64,000 nt of DNA from Auriscalpium vulgare (taxonomy: Eukaryota > Basidiomycota > Agaricomycetes > Russulales > Auriscalpiaceae). Positions 20,188-36,138 of the stretch are shown piece after piece. The notes beneath the pieces were generated by a model. The model was given only the letters and a program-made list of their open reading frames with translations, did no database searches and was not told the DNA's origin. Made by a program: the position numbers and the translations under genes. The stretch is from assembly GCA_019915015.1 (NCBI GenBank), contig JAHBBC010000015.1, positions 62,001 to 126,000 on the forward strand, written 5' to 3'. Each line of letters starts with the position of its first letter. Position 1 is the first letter of the stretch.

Positions 20188-22680
20188 ATGGGTGTCCACG
20201 GCTTGACCACCTATCTTCGTGAACACCAACGCGCGCTCTCAAAGCCTCTGGTCCTTGATTCGAGCGCCTCAAATGCCTCGACTCCAGTCGTAGTCGACGG
20301 CTGGTCGTGAGCCTTCTCCTTTACATTCCCATATACTAGGAGCTGAGTGGCGGACGAGTTGATTAGCTTCATCTATGCGTTGCATGCGCAGTCGCAGTTG
20401 CCATGGGTCTACGGAGGAGAGTATGCGGCATTTCATGACTTGGTCGTGAAAGTAGTGCGGGCTTGGATCAGAGTCGGTTTGCAACCTCATTTCGTGTTCG
20501 ATGGTGCGTGTCCACCTATTGATCTGTATCCTCCTGACTGTTTTCTAGGACCATACCCGTCAGCAAAGTGTCCAACTATAATTCTGCGAGTGACAGAATC
20601 CGTCATCAAGCCTTCTTTGCTGTTTTTCAGGACATCCCCTTCCTCTCGGGCGACGCCAGGCTTCCTGCGCGCAAATGCCATCCTTCCACCTTTGTGCTAC
20701 CCCACCATCCTCGAGGCACTCCGCTCGCTTAATGACTCTGTGGTTGTGCATTTTGCAGACGACGAGGGCGATCCATACTGCGTGGAGCTGGCCGGTCGAC
20801 TCGGCGGCTATGTGGTGACCCAGGACTCGGACTTCGTGATATACAACACCGATGGCTACGCGGGATATATCCCCATGGACCACATGGTCTGGAATACAAT
20901 CTCTCCTGAAAAGACGTCCCCAGAAGACGACGGAGGGTTCGTCGCCGCCCGGCGGCCGAGAGCTCGCGACACGCAGAAGCAGAGCGGGCAGGGCCTGATA
21001 CCTCCTGAGACATCAGATCAGCTTTCCTTGACTTGCACAGTTTTCGGCCCCACGGCTCTTGCCGCGCACTTTCAATTGTCATTATCCCTTCTGCCTCTCT
21101 TCGCAGCCCTAGCAGGGAATGACTACACCGTCGATCGCCGCCCTGTGCACACTTTGTTTTTCGAGCATGGCATGACAGCATCCCAGCGCGTCGCGCGCGT
21201 CGCCAATGCACTCCGATCAGCGGCTTCCGCAGTCTCCGGCCCGCCACAAAAGCGCAAGACGAAACGCCCGATGACGAGTGTGGTTGATTTCATCGACGCG
21301 GCCGTCGAGACGCTTCTCGTGCGGCCGTCGTCGACCATGGCATCTGGAGAGCGAGAGGCTATCGTTGAGAAGACTGTACAGGCCACCTTAGCCTACGGCA
21401 TCCCCTCTCAAGGTGGTTCGTCTTTCTATCCAACGCCTGCTTGTCCCCTCCATACGCCCGACACATGCCCTCTCGTCGATAGTCTGTCGCAGCCAATACC
21501 TGGCTCGTCAGATGGTGACGAGCTGCCCAGTCGGACCCGTTGCCGAAAGCTCTACCTCAGCGCGTATCGGAAAGGCCGCCTTTCGCCCCGCATCATGGAT
21601 ATCATCACCGCCGGGACAAGTTGGCCGAAGCTATTTCTCGAGGACCCTGATTTGGAGGCAGTCGCACGCAGCATTGGGCGACCGATACGGGAATGGGTAT
21701 ATGCGATTCTGGAGGACGGCATTGGATTGCCAGTTGCAGAGGAGGCAGAGGACAACGAAGAGGAGGTTGATGAGTCAGACGAGGACGAACTCGTTGACGT
21801 TGTGGAGGACGACTCGGACGACGAGCTCGGGGTTGGAGATCCTCTGGCCCCGCTGCAAGGTGCCCTGCAAGAGCTACATACTGGCGCACGCCCACCCGGT
21901 TCCATGTCGTCCTACGCCTCCATGCGCAATCAACCACCCAAAGTAATTATCGAACACCTCAGACGAGGCGGGCGAGTTGCAGACGAAAAAGTGACGGTTC
22001 CCAAGCTCCACCAATTTCTGTCAGGTTTCGGCATCAACGTCAACGAGAACGAGGAATACATCCCCATTCAACTGCATGATGAGGACCGGCGATTTGACAT
22101 ATTTTTGCGAATTCTGGGTTCCGACACTACTGCTGTTCGAGATTTGCAATCATCGCAACTATTGCACATCCTGGCATTGCGTTGGGTGGTAGGCCACCTT
22201 CGCGATCGCGCGTCGGAGAGCCCCAGTCCGGAACGAGAGAAGGAGAAATGGACTCACAACGAGGCCAAGGCATTCATCGCATCCTACATGCCGGAGCCAA
22301 TAGTACAGGATTCCGCCCCTCTTCCTTTGATCACAAACCGCAACGTACAATTGACTGCGCAAGTCCTAGCGGCAGTGGAGGCGATCGAGATGTTGTCTCA
22401 GGCGCTGCTGCTCACGCAGCGAGTTCCCAGCCCTACGCATCTGTTTGCGGGCTCTACGTTCCACGCGCTTCTTACAGGAGAGCGCAAGATGTCCACACCA
22501 TTGTCTCCACAACTGTGGGAGGCCATCGTTGGCGGAAATGAGGATGCCTTTGGTATAGAAAGGGGTAAGAAGGTGAAGAAGGAGCGGAAGTCACCGGGGG
22601 GCAATAGCCAGTCGGGGAGGTCCATCGTTGCCTCAAGCAGTAGCGTGTTCGGAATGCTCGCAGATATCGATGATGCATGA
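20188..22680 (+). CDS. Asteroid-type XPG/FEN1-like nuclease
   Basis: Member of the Asteroid (ASTE1) branch of the XPG/FEN1 structure-specific nucleases. Starts MGVHGLTTYLREHQ, then VVVDGWS (first acid). After a 60-nt intron (20307-20366) come FIYALHAQSQLPWVYGGEY and HFVFDG. A 45-nt stopless intron (about 20504-20548) joins FDG to PYPSAKCPT. The XPG-I region reads VVHFADDEGDPYCVELAGRLGGYVVTQDSDFVIYN in pieces, with the catalytic acids in FADDEGD and TQDSDF, and PLFAALAGNDYT follows as the helix-two-turn-helix-like part. A very acidic linker (EEAEDNEEEVDESDEDE) precedes a C-terminal helical region ending FGMLADIDDA. Unlike FEN1 there is no clear C-terminal PIP box. DNA-end processing is likely; the actual substrate is unknown for the fungal members. 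Confidence 0.9.
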
Positions 22681-23049
22681 TGCATGATGCCCGTCGTCGC
22701 ATCGTACCATTCACTGCGCTTTCAAATCTACCTTTTCGACGCCGCCAGGTTATCAGCGCATTTTTGTCTTTAATAATCGCTCCGAATGTATGACATCGTG
22801 CCAAACGACGCAAGTAGAATGTACTCAGAAATTGCGTCAGCGCATCGAATCTGCGCCGCCTGTGCGAATGGGCTGCTGTCGCCGCGCGCTGCCATTGATA
22901 GCTTGACCTACTGCAGACGCACAATGAACATTTCTTGATGAGTAACTTACAAGAGGCCCGTCGCTCACCTGCATCGATTACAATGCCTAGCCCCAGAAGA
23001 TCATCCGGCCCTCCGTAAGGAAAGCCGACCTCGTGGCAAATCGCATGGT
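22681..23049. other. convergent intergenic region
   Basis: Lies between the stop codons of two convergent genes. A short GATGCAT repeat overlaps the nuclease stop. The minus-strand frame here carries [16 protein letters not shown], but no domain is recognised. Confidence 0.4.
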
Positions 23050-24387
23050 TCATCCGCGCCCTAGTTCTTTCCACCATTGGACTGTTCGTCCTGCGCTTTT
23101 CGTGCCGCCCCCCTTGGAGTTCGATCGGTGGGTGACGATAGTCGACAGTCCAGACGATATTCCCTTCTTGTGTATAGGTACACGATTGTGGTTGTTCGCG
23201 TCGGAGTCATCGAGATCCAGAACGTCACTATCGCCCTTCGTGAGGCCACGCTTGCGCTTCTTTGACGTCCCAGTAACCTCAACATCCTCCAGCTCGGTTT
23301 CCCGTTCCGTTGGCAGTTCTTTTCCGGTCTTCGAGACTCGGACGGGGATGACAGAGTAGGCGCGTTCCCATTGCTTACGATGGAGGCGATAAATTGCCAT
23401 CGTGGCCCTGGCGTCAATCACCTACAACAAGGGCTCAGGTAATCTCGGTCTGCACAGAAACGTATGGCACATACGCTGCTGTGCTCCCCTTCCTGGATGG
23501 AGATACCAAGCATCTCGCGTACTAAGTTCCGTAGCGCAGGTCGTGAGGAACGCGTCTGGCCGTTTTTGTGGGAAAGATGCTGGGTATCTCGAAGTTGAGC
23601 GCGAGGGTGCGATAGCATAAGGACCTTATGGACACGGAGTATCAGCGCTGATCGCACAAAGTTGACGTGACGGACCTTCATATCATTGTGAATTGCATGG
23701 CCAATCAGCACTCGGTCCTTAATGAGATCAGCTACGAGTGTTTGAACTTCTTCAAAGGACTTCGCTGCGCAAGAGAAGATGCATGAAGTTGGGCATCTAG
23801 GCTGCAACCGTCGAGTTACGCACCGTGCACCATGTCGCGCTCCCTGACACCACTCCACTGCGTTCTCCAGTCCGTTACTCTCTCTTTCTGACGCACGAAT
23901 GCGTCGAGAAGCACGGCGCCGCAAAAGTTCACGATGGATACTCGGGCCAGGGTTGACTCGCTTCCGGCAGGCCCGACGCCCACCATCTCGCAATCAAGCG
24001 CGATGTAAGTGCCCGGGAGACGGTCCTTCTCCCGCAGTGAGTCCGCATACGGTTGCGGGGAGTATATCATGGAGCGTAGATCTGCAAGCTTTTCTCCGTT
24101 CACAGCGGTCGTGTCGGCGAGGAGGTAAGGCGGGATAGGCGTTTTCATGGTGGGAGTCGCAGAGGTCGAAGCCGACGCTTCCGGTGAAACTGTAGGGGTC
24201 GGTCTGCGACGCTTCCTAGAAGGCTCATCACTAGAGGTCTTTCCTGTGGTCTTGGGTTTGCTTATGGTCTGTGAATGGAGTGCACAATTCTCGATGAGCA
24301 CTTTGATTTGTTTCCTGCGTAATGACTGACCTTTTTCAGTGACAGCCAGTTACTCGATGGACGTGATTTTGAGACCTTTTCTGACAT
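23050..24387 (-). CDS. REX4-like: REXO4/Rex4-type RNA exonuclease
   Basis: 3'-5' exonuclease of the DEDDh class, which in yeast acts in pre-rRNA processing in the nucleolus. Exon 1 is [19 protein letters not shown], the family's short N-terminal motif, and fixes the start at 24387. Exon 2 carries a basic head (SRKRRRPTP) and then [13 protein letters not shown] with the first Asp and Glu, [18 protein letters not shown]. Later exons give [11 protein letters not shown] (third acid), [25 protein letters not shown] and [19 protein letters not shown] (His and last Asp). The tail is a lysine/arginine-rich stretch with GTSKKRKRG, ending WWKELGRG. Five exons with introns of 50-75 nt. The last 45 or so codons have degenerate relatives at 29.7 and 32.2 kb. 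Confidence 0.92.
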
Positions 24388-25148
24388 CCAAGGTGAAAAG
24401 AAACGCTGCACGAATGAGGAACACAGAACGAATGGCGGCTGACTAGTAGAGGCCCAGTGCCGCCCAGTGAGCGAAATTGAAGTCGGATGATGACATAAGC
24501 TACAGCATCCGAGTCACTCAAGAATGCGCTTGCACTTGAACTTGAACTCGACCGTGACAGTATCCGTCTGGGAGGAAGTCCATCAACACGCATATGCAGA
24601 CTCTAGGCATTTGTTCTTCTTCAAGCCACTTTGATGCAGCGCAGCCCTTAGCTCGCTGCTATCCTCAGACCACGTTGTGATCAACCCGTTCCCTAAGCAA
24701 GCTGCTCGTCTGGAACCTGGGCCCTCCCGGGGGCTTCCTCACTCTCCTCTGTACATAGCGAACCATCCAATGTTGCTGGGAGGCTCAATCCGCTCTCTGG
24801 CATGCTTTTTGAATTCTGTAATCTTGTAACTCTCGCTCTCGGACCTTGGTAGCTCTTGGTCGCTCACACCAGTCGCTGAGGATCTCTGACAGCTTTGTAG
24901 CTTTCCCTGCTCCGTCTCTCAGAAATAGTGCTCGATTATTTTTAGCTGCAAGATTGGCCATCTCGGTAGAGGGTATCGACTCCTGTCGCCATTCTGCTCC
25001 GGGCGACGGCCAGTCGAAACCACAATGCTGCCCGTCTATATAGCTTCAGCCAGCTGGGACTCGCAGTCGTCGAATTCTTACTCTTCGCACTCACTCCACC
25101 ACACCAACACGTCTTCAAGCTCCTCCATCCCCGCAAGAATTCAAGATA
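24388..25148. other. divergent promoter region
   Basis: Between the exonuclease and kinase B, transcribed away from each other. A TATA box (TATATAG, 25037-25043) lies 106 bp before the kinase start. Nothing else was recognised. Confidence 0.5.
25037..25043 (+). promoter_or_regulatory. TATA box for kinase B
   Basis: TATATAG about 106 bp before the ATG at 25149, a distance compatible with a leader of roughly 75 nt. Confidence 0.45.
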
Positions 25149-27589
25149 ATGTCTACTCAACTCGCCGTCCAGTCACAGGTACTTCACCTTCGTGCGCGTA
25201 TAAGCCACATTTTGACCTCCACGAGCCTTAGATCGTCCTAGATCCCATCGAGGTGATCCAAGCTGCTATCAACGACCCAATTCTGCTTGGTATCCGGCAC
25301 GATGCACGCATACCCTTCCATGCGCTGTGGAAGTTTTGGGTGAGCTCTTCTTCGAGTGACATTGTCAGTGCACCCAGCTCACTGACCTGCTCGTGCTCAG
25401 GAGTGGCAGCGTCGGTCAGAGCGCTTGGCCGCCGATCGCAAGGAGGCCCTTCGTCACGAACGCGCCATGAACATCATCGTGCTGGGTCTCGCTCGCCACT
25501 ACGTGCGCGAACGTCAAGCTTCACGTCTCCTCCAGCCTCCCCCGGGGCGCGCCACTCCACCCGCGTCGCCTGCTACTGGCTCTTCAACACCGGCATCGCT
25601 GTCGCCGACGGCGGTCTCCTCGCCGTTTGGGACTATGACCGTCTCGGTCCCAACCACCTCCTCTTTCTCCAACGGGCCTGACTCTCAGGCCGTTTCGAAA
25701 CCGGCAGCGTTTCAGCTGGATCGACCGATTCTGGGCCCTCTCGCTCCGCCCATTGCCGTGCAGGTGACGGACATCATAGCCCCGGCCACCCCTCACGCTC
25801 CTGTTAGCCTTACTCGCTCGTCCGAGTCTTCCCTCATCCTCGCCGATGAAGTCGCAGGTGCCACCGACTCGGCTTCTCTCCCGCTCAGCGTGTACCTCGG
25901 TGCTCGCGTGCTCCCACAGTACCCTCCCCGCCCGACAGCCTTGCCTATCTACCCTCGTACCCTCGGCACGGATGACCTCGAGCCGATCAAAGTGCTCGGT
26001 CAAGGTGGATTTGGTACCGTCTATCTCGCCAGGGACCGCGCCACGGACACGAAGTTGGCGGTGAAAGTCATTTCGAAGGAGCGATTTGCCAAATACGGCA
26101 GCTACGAGCCTGTCTTTGCGGAGCAGGAGGTGATGCGCAAGATGGCGGGGAAGAAGGGCTTCCTGCCTCTTCATGGAAGCTGGCACGACGAGGACAGCTT
26201 CTACCTAGCGACTGTGAGTGCGCATGCTGCACGCAGCACTTAGTGAACTTACTTCGGCCCGCAGGAATACTGCGCCAATGGCGATTTGAACCACGCGATG
26301 CACGCATGGCGCAAGCTTCCGAACGAGCTTGCTCGTTTCTGGATCGCCCAGCTGGTAAGCACATCCGTAATCCCTACTCTCTCACTCGTCTGACAAGCCA
26401 TTGTCTAGCTGCTGGCCCTTGACGAACTACACGAAAACAACATCATTCATCGGGATGTCAAGCCCGAGAACATCCTGTTCAACCGACACGGTCACGTTGT
26501 GCTGGCGGATTTCGGGCTCGCCCGCCACTTCGCTTCGACGTCCACCCGAGAGCTCGGCGATGGCGACGCCGATTTCCTACCGCCCGGGCTCTTCGAGCAG
26601 GATGACCCTGACGTCAATTACACCCGGCGTGCATGTGGCACCGCGGGATTCATGGCCCCCGAGATCTTGGAGAACAAGCCGTACTCGTTCTCCGTCGATT
26701 TTTGGGCTCTGGGTATTATTATGTATACAATGCTGGTCGGCAAGGTGCGCGGTACCTTGCTGCTTTCGCCGGCTCCGTTTGACGCTTGCTGTGTAGATGC
26801 CGTTCGCGGCGGCCGACCCCAACAACCGCGCTGCTCTCGATGCGGCTGTGGTTAATGACCCTCTACGATTCGAGTCGTGGGATTATGTTGATCCCATGGC
26901 TCGCGATTTTCTATCAAAGGTAAGCGCTGCTGAATCTTTCCACATCGTAGTTACATGCTCATCCGCAACGCTGCAGGTTCTTTCGAAGAACCCATCGGAG
27001 CGCCCCTCTGTTGAGGAAATGAAAGCGCATGCTTTCTTCGAGTCAACGTACGTATGCGGTGCTCTGCCTGTACGACTCGTGCTGACGACAGTTCAGTGAC
27101 TGGGAGCGCCTTGCCGCGCACAAGCTGCGCGCGCCCTGGATCCCCGCGGCACACACCGTCTTCTCGCCCACCATCGGCCTACTTATTCCTTCCGGCGCGC
27201 CTTACACTCCCACAGACGATCCCTGTCCGCAATTCAGCTTCGTTTCGCCAAAGCTATTGGGCGCGCCGCCTGTTATTCCCGAGACGGTCGACGAGCCTGA
27301 GGTGCCTGCTAAGAAAGTGAGGCGAGGCGCGTTCCGCCGGCTGTTCAGCAGAGGCGTGAAGGAGACCTGGCTGCGCGGGGGGGACCTGCGCAAGATCGGC
27401 GACGTCGTCTTCCGCATGGAAGGCGCTGTTGTGATCACGCCCTCGCCGCTTGCGCCTCTCATCGTGTCCGAGACTCCTACCACCGACGCGTCCTCGGAAT
27501 ATGTGTCGGAGATGGGCGTTCGACGGCAATTTGGGGCGCGGGTAAAGGGTTGGTGGCGTAGTATGCTGGCGAAAGCCAAAAAGGCCTGA
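25149..27589 (+). CDS. Ser/Thr protein kinase B
   Basis: Intact paralogue of kinases A and C. Exon 1 is MSTQLAVQSQ, exon 2 IVLDPIEVIQAAINDPILLG, exon 3 a Ser/Thr/Pro-rich head leading to DDLEPIKVLGQGGFGTVYLA, LAVKVISKE and LHGSWHDEDSFYLAT. Then EYCANGDL, FWIAQL, HRDVKPENILFN, ADFGLARHFA, GTAGFMAPEILENKPYSFSV, FWALGIIMYTMLVGK, MPFAAADPNN, ARDFLSK, VLSKNPSERPSVEEMKAHAF and DWERLAAHKL. All kinase landmarks are present (glycine loop, ATP lysine, HRD, DFG, APE). The C-terminal extension of about 170 residues ends WWRSMLAKAKKA. Domain order resembles AGC/CAMK-type kinases, but the long non-catalytic flanks match only the two relatives here. Eight exons; substrate unknown. Confidence 0.88.
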
Positions 27590-27865
27590 AATTTTCTGAA
27601 GACAACTTCTCTATCTTTATTACCATTCGCTTTCTTACAACCTTTGCTATGTTCTTTGCACTATAGATTGCTTTTGTTTGTCTGACGAGGGCTATCACGA
27701 AGTCTTGCCGTTTGTTGTCTGGTCGTCCGTTGACGAGTCTACGCGAGTCCGTGAATAATGACGCGACCCATTTCCGAACTGCCTGCACAACATAAATTCA
27801 AACAAAAACCTCGTTTCCTGCAAAACCTGTCAACTGCCGACATAATACACGCCAACTGGTCGAAG
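27590..27865. other. convergent intergenic, nothing seen
   Basis: Between the stops of kinase B and the first old yellow enzyme. The part next to the enzyme (about 27800-27865) resembles 30050-30113, the same position beside the second enzyme. Confidence 0.5.
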
Positions 27866-31379
<3,514 letters not shown>

Positions 31380-33179
31380 GTCAGGAAAGGGGGATTGGGA
31401 CGCAACAAAGGCCCAATGTCAAGCCACCTACCTTTTATAAGTAGCTTATCGAGCAACTATGCTGAACGATGCAGACGTCCGTGACGAAGACAATATTATC
31501 ATCGGAGTTAACGAGGGCGGTCGTCGGGCTGAGTGATCAGCAATGAGTCAGCATATATCAACATTGCGACAATGGTGAGGGCCAGAAGTCGAACCTCAAG
31601 AAGTTGGATTGCAGGCGAACCCACAGCTGCCAAGGGTGTGAGCGAATGCGTGTGAGCAGCTTAAAGATCCTTCTTGTTCGGATTCGCAGTAGCTGAGATG
31701 AACCATTAGGTAGAGAGAAAGGCAGTGGCAATTACGGACGACAAATGCTTATTGATTCCGTACGCGACAATATGAAAACAGTCACGTCGATCGACTGCTA
31801 GTCGGGCCAACGTGATACGTACTGCGTCAGAGGTCCTGAGGGGAGCAGCAACTGGCTTACACAGTACAACTGTCTTCTGTGGGTAAGGTCAGCCACGGAG
31901 ACTAAGCAAAGCCAACAGGGTCTCAGGGGAACGGGAGCGTATCCGAGTCGTGGGACGTCGCTCAGGCCTTATCGATGGGCTTGCCCTCCTACAGAAGCAC
32001 CGCTAGTGAGCATTCCTCTTGACGACACATGGCCAATCGAAACACTGGGCTGACGACTGCTGGGACCGAGAGACGGGAAATGTCCCACCCAGACACCCAG
32101 GTGACATCCCGAGGGTCCCTCACCTTTTGCCCCCATTGGACTTGCGGTCCTACGTGCTCCCCTTGGCATTCGATCCGATGTGTGACCATAGTCGATGGTC
32201 CAGGCGACATTTCCTACTTCTTTACCGGTATGCGATTGCGGGTGAAGTATGCGAGAGGGCGTGCTGCCGACAGGCCATGTGAGCGGGGTTTTGCACTTCC
32301 AGCGACGGTACAACTTCGCAGAAGGGGTGCCGGAGGACGACATGCCTGCCTCAGTGGATTCTTCCTGCGCCGCCTTGGGCTTGAAGCTTGAGCATTCGGT
32401 GCGGAGATTCCTATTCATCGCTGTATTCGCCGTTCGGTGTGGCCCTCTGTTCATCTATGTTTGCAACAGGACTGCAGACTGCGAACTTGAATGAAGCATC
32501 AGAAGTAAGCGGCTTTGACTAGTCTCCCTGAGGCAGAGTAGACAGATTCAAACCTAGAACCCATGTCCATATTGCCAAATGAGCTGCTAGTCGCAGTCGC
32601 TGTAAAAGAAGGTCACTGCAGTGCCAGTGACTCAGGCTGTGGGCGACGAACAGTATCGGCGACCTCGGGCGACGGGGCCGATTTCGGCCGGCCGAAGGCC
32701 GCCGGGCGTCCGATATGTTTTCGGTAATTCGCGACATGGGCCGAGGCGGGGACACACTACCTCAGGCTATCCCTAGAATTGATCTATGCATGCTACTGTA
32801 GACATAAATTAACAGACGACATGTGCAACCTGCAGCTGTAGGATGCGCCCAAGCTGTCGCGTGAGAAATGCGACTCGTAGCTGCCTTCCTTGCCCTCTTC
32901 CCTCTGCCAGTACTGTTTGCATTGCACTCAATCCTACGACGCATGCATTCGACACGAACGACTCTCCTCCTGCAAGACCTGGCGATTGTCAAGATAACGT
33001 TTTGCCTGCCGTCCGCATGAAGGATAGGATGAAAATTTCATAGCCGCGAGAGTACTTGAAAGCGCGCGTCGAGTCACTTGCATTATTTGCATACATCAAG
33101 CTCTTCCAGTTTCTTCCTCGGATCCTCCGCATCTTTGGACCCCTCCAATATTCCAGGCCATAGCTGTGCGAGAAAGAAC
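31380..33179. other. intergenic, duplicated and repeat-bearing
   Basis: Divergent region between the second old yellow enzyme and the aminotransferase. It holds the second REXO4-tail-like repeat and a stretch (32920-33070) resembling 29850-30010. About 32400-32900 has no counterpart in the other copy and shows nothing recognisable. Confidence 0.5.
32020..32290 (-). repeat. degenerate repeat containing REXO4-tail-like sequence, copy 2
   Basis: 32138-32262 aligns by eye with 23074-23195, the 3' end of the exonuclease gene, at perhaps three bases in four, in the same orientation. Examples are CCATTGGACT, CCCCTTGG and CATAGTCGATGGTCCAG against GATAGTCGACAGTCCAG. Outer parts match the 29.6-kb copy instead, ending GAGAGGGCGTGCTGCCGA. 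The minus-strand frame through it is open for 161 codons but low in coding character. Confidence 0.6.
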
Positions 33180-34990
33180 ATGTCAACGACAATTTCCAGC
33201 GGAGTGGACGGTGTGCTACCGAAGGAAAGCGCGACTTCGATCCAGTCGTCTGCCGTTGAAGTCCTTCCTCCCGATTTCTATGATTCCTTTCTCTCGAAGA
33301 TTGCGAAAGAGCGCAAGCCCAGTCCCAGTGCGTATACGTCCGCCAAAGAAGCTATCATACCGCTCATCCGAAGCGGCAGTCCGCGGTTTATTTCCGCTCG
33401 AAAAGACGCCGGGAGTGATATCTCTCCTTGCAGGAAAGCCCAACGCTGCCACTTTCCCATTTACATCCCTCCACTTCAACACCAGACTGCCATCCGATCC
33501 ATCCAAGGAAGTCTCCCTCACCGTTGATAGCGACGTGCTATCCGAGGGTCTGCAATATTCTGGTACCGATGGCATCGCGCCCCTGCTTTCTTGGCTCTTT
33601 GACCTCCAGGAACGTCAACACAGTCGGAAACGGGGGGAGGGGTGGCGATTGAGCGTCACAGCTGGTTCACAGGATGCGATCTACAAGGTGCGTGTCGATG
33701 CAATGAGTTTGTTGACATGATGTATTGATGTGATGCTTTCCAGGCGATTCAGGCGCTCGTTGACCCCGGCGATGCGGTTCTGGTGGAGAAGCCGGTCTAT
33801 GCGTCAGTAGTGTGCTGCCAATCTAAAGATCATATCTGAAGTTTCTCACAGAGGCGTAATCCCGATTTTTGAATCACTCCACTGTGAGATGGTCGGTCAG
33901 TGCGTCTCATCGTCATAACCCGTGGTATGTCTTAAGCCCTAGGCAGAGGTTGAGACGGATGGCCAGGGCATTGACTCGAAGTCCTTGCGGTCCATTTTGG
34001 AAAATTGGCCATCATCTAAGGCCAGGCCGAGGGTGCTTTACACCGTTCCTGTATGTCTGAGCTTGGTCTGACCATACCGAATATCTCACATGACTGGCGC
34101 AGTACGGGTGCAACCCCACAGGAATGACTGCGACGCTGGAACGCCGCCTCGAAGTCCTTGAGCTGTCACGCAAGTACGATTTTCTGATTTTAGAAGGTGC
34201 GTCGTCAATCTCTCTCCTGGCCAAGATGCTAAGCGATGTGTACTGTTTAGACGATCCCTACTACTATCTGTACTTTGGCGACGCGCCTCGTATACCCTCT
34301 TATTTCACGCTGGAGACACAGACAGGCGTTGCCGGCCGCGTGCTTCGCTTCGACAGCTTCAGCAAAATCCTGTCCGCGGGCATCCGCATAGGCTTTGTCA
34401 CAGGGCCAAATCCTCTGCTGCGGGCGATCGATATGCATGTGCGTATGCTGCTGGCGATTGCCATCGCCACGAGGTGCTAATTTTCGATTCTCAGACGTCA
34501 TCGGCGAACCTGCAGGCATCCTCGTTCGCGCAATCGATTGTGTTTACGCTGCTTGATGCGTGGGGATACGACGGCTTTCTCGCGCACACGCATACGGTGT
34601 CCCAGTTCTATCGGCGGAAGCGGGACGTCTTTGAAGCTGCTCTGCACCGCCAACTTGGTGGTCTCGCGGAATGGGACACGCCGGAAGCGGGCATGTTTTT
34701 CTGGTGGGTCCGACATGCTAATGTGCTGCGGACACACGTACTGATACATATTCAGGTTTAAGCTGTTGCTCAGCGATAACCCGGAGGAAGAAGGCGACTC
34801 CGCCGCCATCATCCAGACCAAGGCATTCGAGGGCGGCGTGTTGGCCTTGCCGGGCACAGTCTTCTTACCGAACGGCGCGAAGACAGCTTACGTGCGCGCA
34901 TCCTTCAGTCTCCTTGGGGAAGAAGAAGTCAACGAGGCGTTGCGGCGATTGAGAGAGGTTATTCTGAAGGAGCGAGGACAGTCAGCTTGA
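33180..34990 (+). CDS. class I/II PLP aminotransferase (ARO8/kynurenine type)
   Basis: Pyridoxal-phosphate aminotransferase of the fungal aromatic/alpha-aminoadipate group, cytosolic or mitochondrial. Starts MSTTISSGVDGVLPKES, then YDSFLSKIAKERKPSP. A 51-nt intron joins this to IRGLFPLEKTPGVISLLAGK, the family's substrate-pocket start. Further landmarks are LQYSGTDGIAPLLSWL, LSVTAGSQDAIYK, LVDPGDAVLVEKPVYA, YGCNPTGMT, RKYDFLILE, DDPYYYLYF and FDSFSKILSAGIRIGF, which holds the PLP lysine (SFSK). Then SSFAQSIVFTLLDAWGYDGF, PEAGMFFW, AFEGGVLALPGTVF and FSLLGEEEVNEALRRL. At least nine exons. Likely roles are tyrosine/phenylalanine or lysine catabolism; the sequence alone does not separate them. 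Confidence 0.92.
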
Positions 34991-36138
34991 CGTATGTGTA
35001 TGACGCCCTGCAAATGATCTACTGATACATGTATAGCGAAAAACCTTGTATATTCTCTGCCCATATTTCCTGCGTCTTTGTGGGCGTACCCTCTCTGCTG
35101 ACGGACCCCACGATTCCGTCCATCGCGAAGGACATCCCACGACATAAGCTCCCGTGCAGCGAGGGGCTTCGTTATTTCGAAAGCGAGATTGAAGAAAGAA
35201 CGAAGGCTAGCATCACGGTGCGCGTTCCGACTCGTGGTCCAGCTGCACTGGCTGCTGGTGCTGAGATTCTTGGTTGCTCGTAAGAGCTGAGCGGAGCCAA
35301 GATACAGGCATTTACACCGAGCACGCATGACTCGCAGCTGGGAATTACACCTATGTATGTAACTTAGAAACGTCTTTCAATCACAATTGCCACGATGTCC
35401 CGGAGTGCGCTTGTCGCCGTATGCGCTCCATTACTCCATTGCTTATCCAGGGAGGTCTCACTTGCCGCATCAATTGAAAATCAGGCTGAGACACCTCCGG
35501 TGAGCAAGTCCTCACAGTGCCAGTTCACCATCTCATCTATCTCATGGCCACCTGGCGGTGGCCAGCGTTGATGTACTTTTCTTGCATCGTTGAATGTGAC
35601 CGCACAGCGAAGGTCTTATCGATATCGGTGACCTCGGTCGTTTCAAGACGTGAACGCGCGTGGAACAGTGTTGGGTTGATGGATATTATTCTGGATCCGG
35701 CATATTGATGCGGGCGCAGCGCCACTGGATCAGCTGCATTGCTTGCGCTCTTTTGCTACGACCCTATGCATGCTATCCTCCGTCACCGAGCCTCTATCGG
35801 TTCCCTTGCGCTCACAATCGCGCGAGGACCTGAGACTTGGCGCACGTCCGGCGTGAACAGCCTCTGCTGAGCCCTGCTGAGCCAGGCTGAGCCGCCTCGC
35901 GGCCGCGCACAGCGCTCAGGCTGTGCACTGCATGTACTTGTTGCTGTTACCCTCGGACCTGTGTCCAGATGATCTGAACACGTAACGCCCGGGGCCCCCG
36001 TCTCAGCTCTGTATATAAGTTGAGGCGTTGCCAAAAAGACAAAGTGCCTGCGACCACTCACCACCACCCCCTGCTCCCGAGTCTCTCGCTCCCCCTTCTC
36101 TCACCCAGTCGATCTTTCCTTCGAGCACCCTCCCAAAG
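34991..36138. other. intergenic with a TATA box
   Basis: No supported gene. An 84-codon frame at 35029-35283 has no recognisable domain. A TATA box at 36012 serves the downstream membrane protein. Confidence 0.5.
36012..36019 (+). promoter_or_regulatory. TATA box for the membrane protein at 36139
   Basis: TATATAAG, 120 bp before the start codon, in a CT-rich promoter with a pyrimidine-rich leader. Confidence 0.5.

Noticed and set aside
22900..23077. RMNHAIC heptapeptide shared by the region after REXO4 and the coiled-coil gene at 46.9 kb
   Set aside because: About 22 similar bases only, with unrelated flanks; too short to claim a shared domain or repeat.
31969..32454. 161-codon minus-strand frame as a gene
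   Set aside because: It runs through a degenerate repeat whose other copy has no open frame, and the encoded sequence resembles only a worn REXO4 tail.
35029..35283. 84-codon plus-strand frame after the aminotransferase
   Set aside because: No domain, no promoter or splice signal and no paralogue; could be chance.
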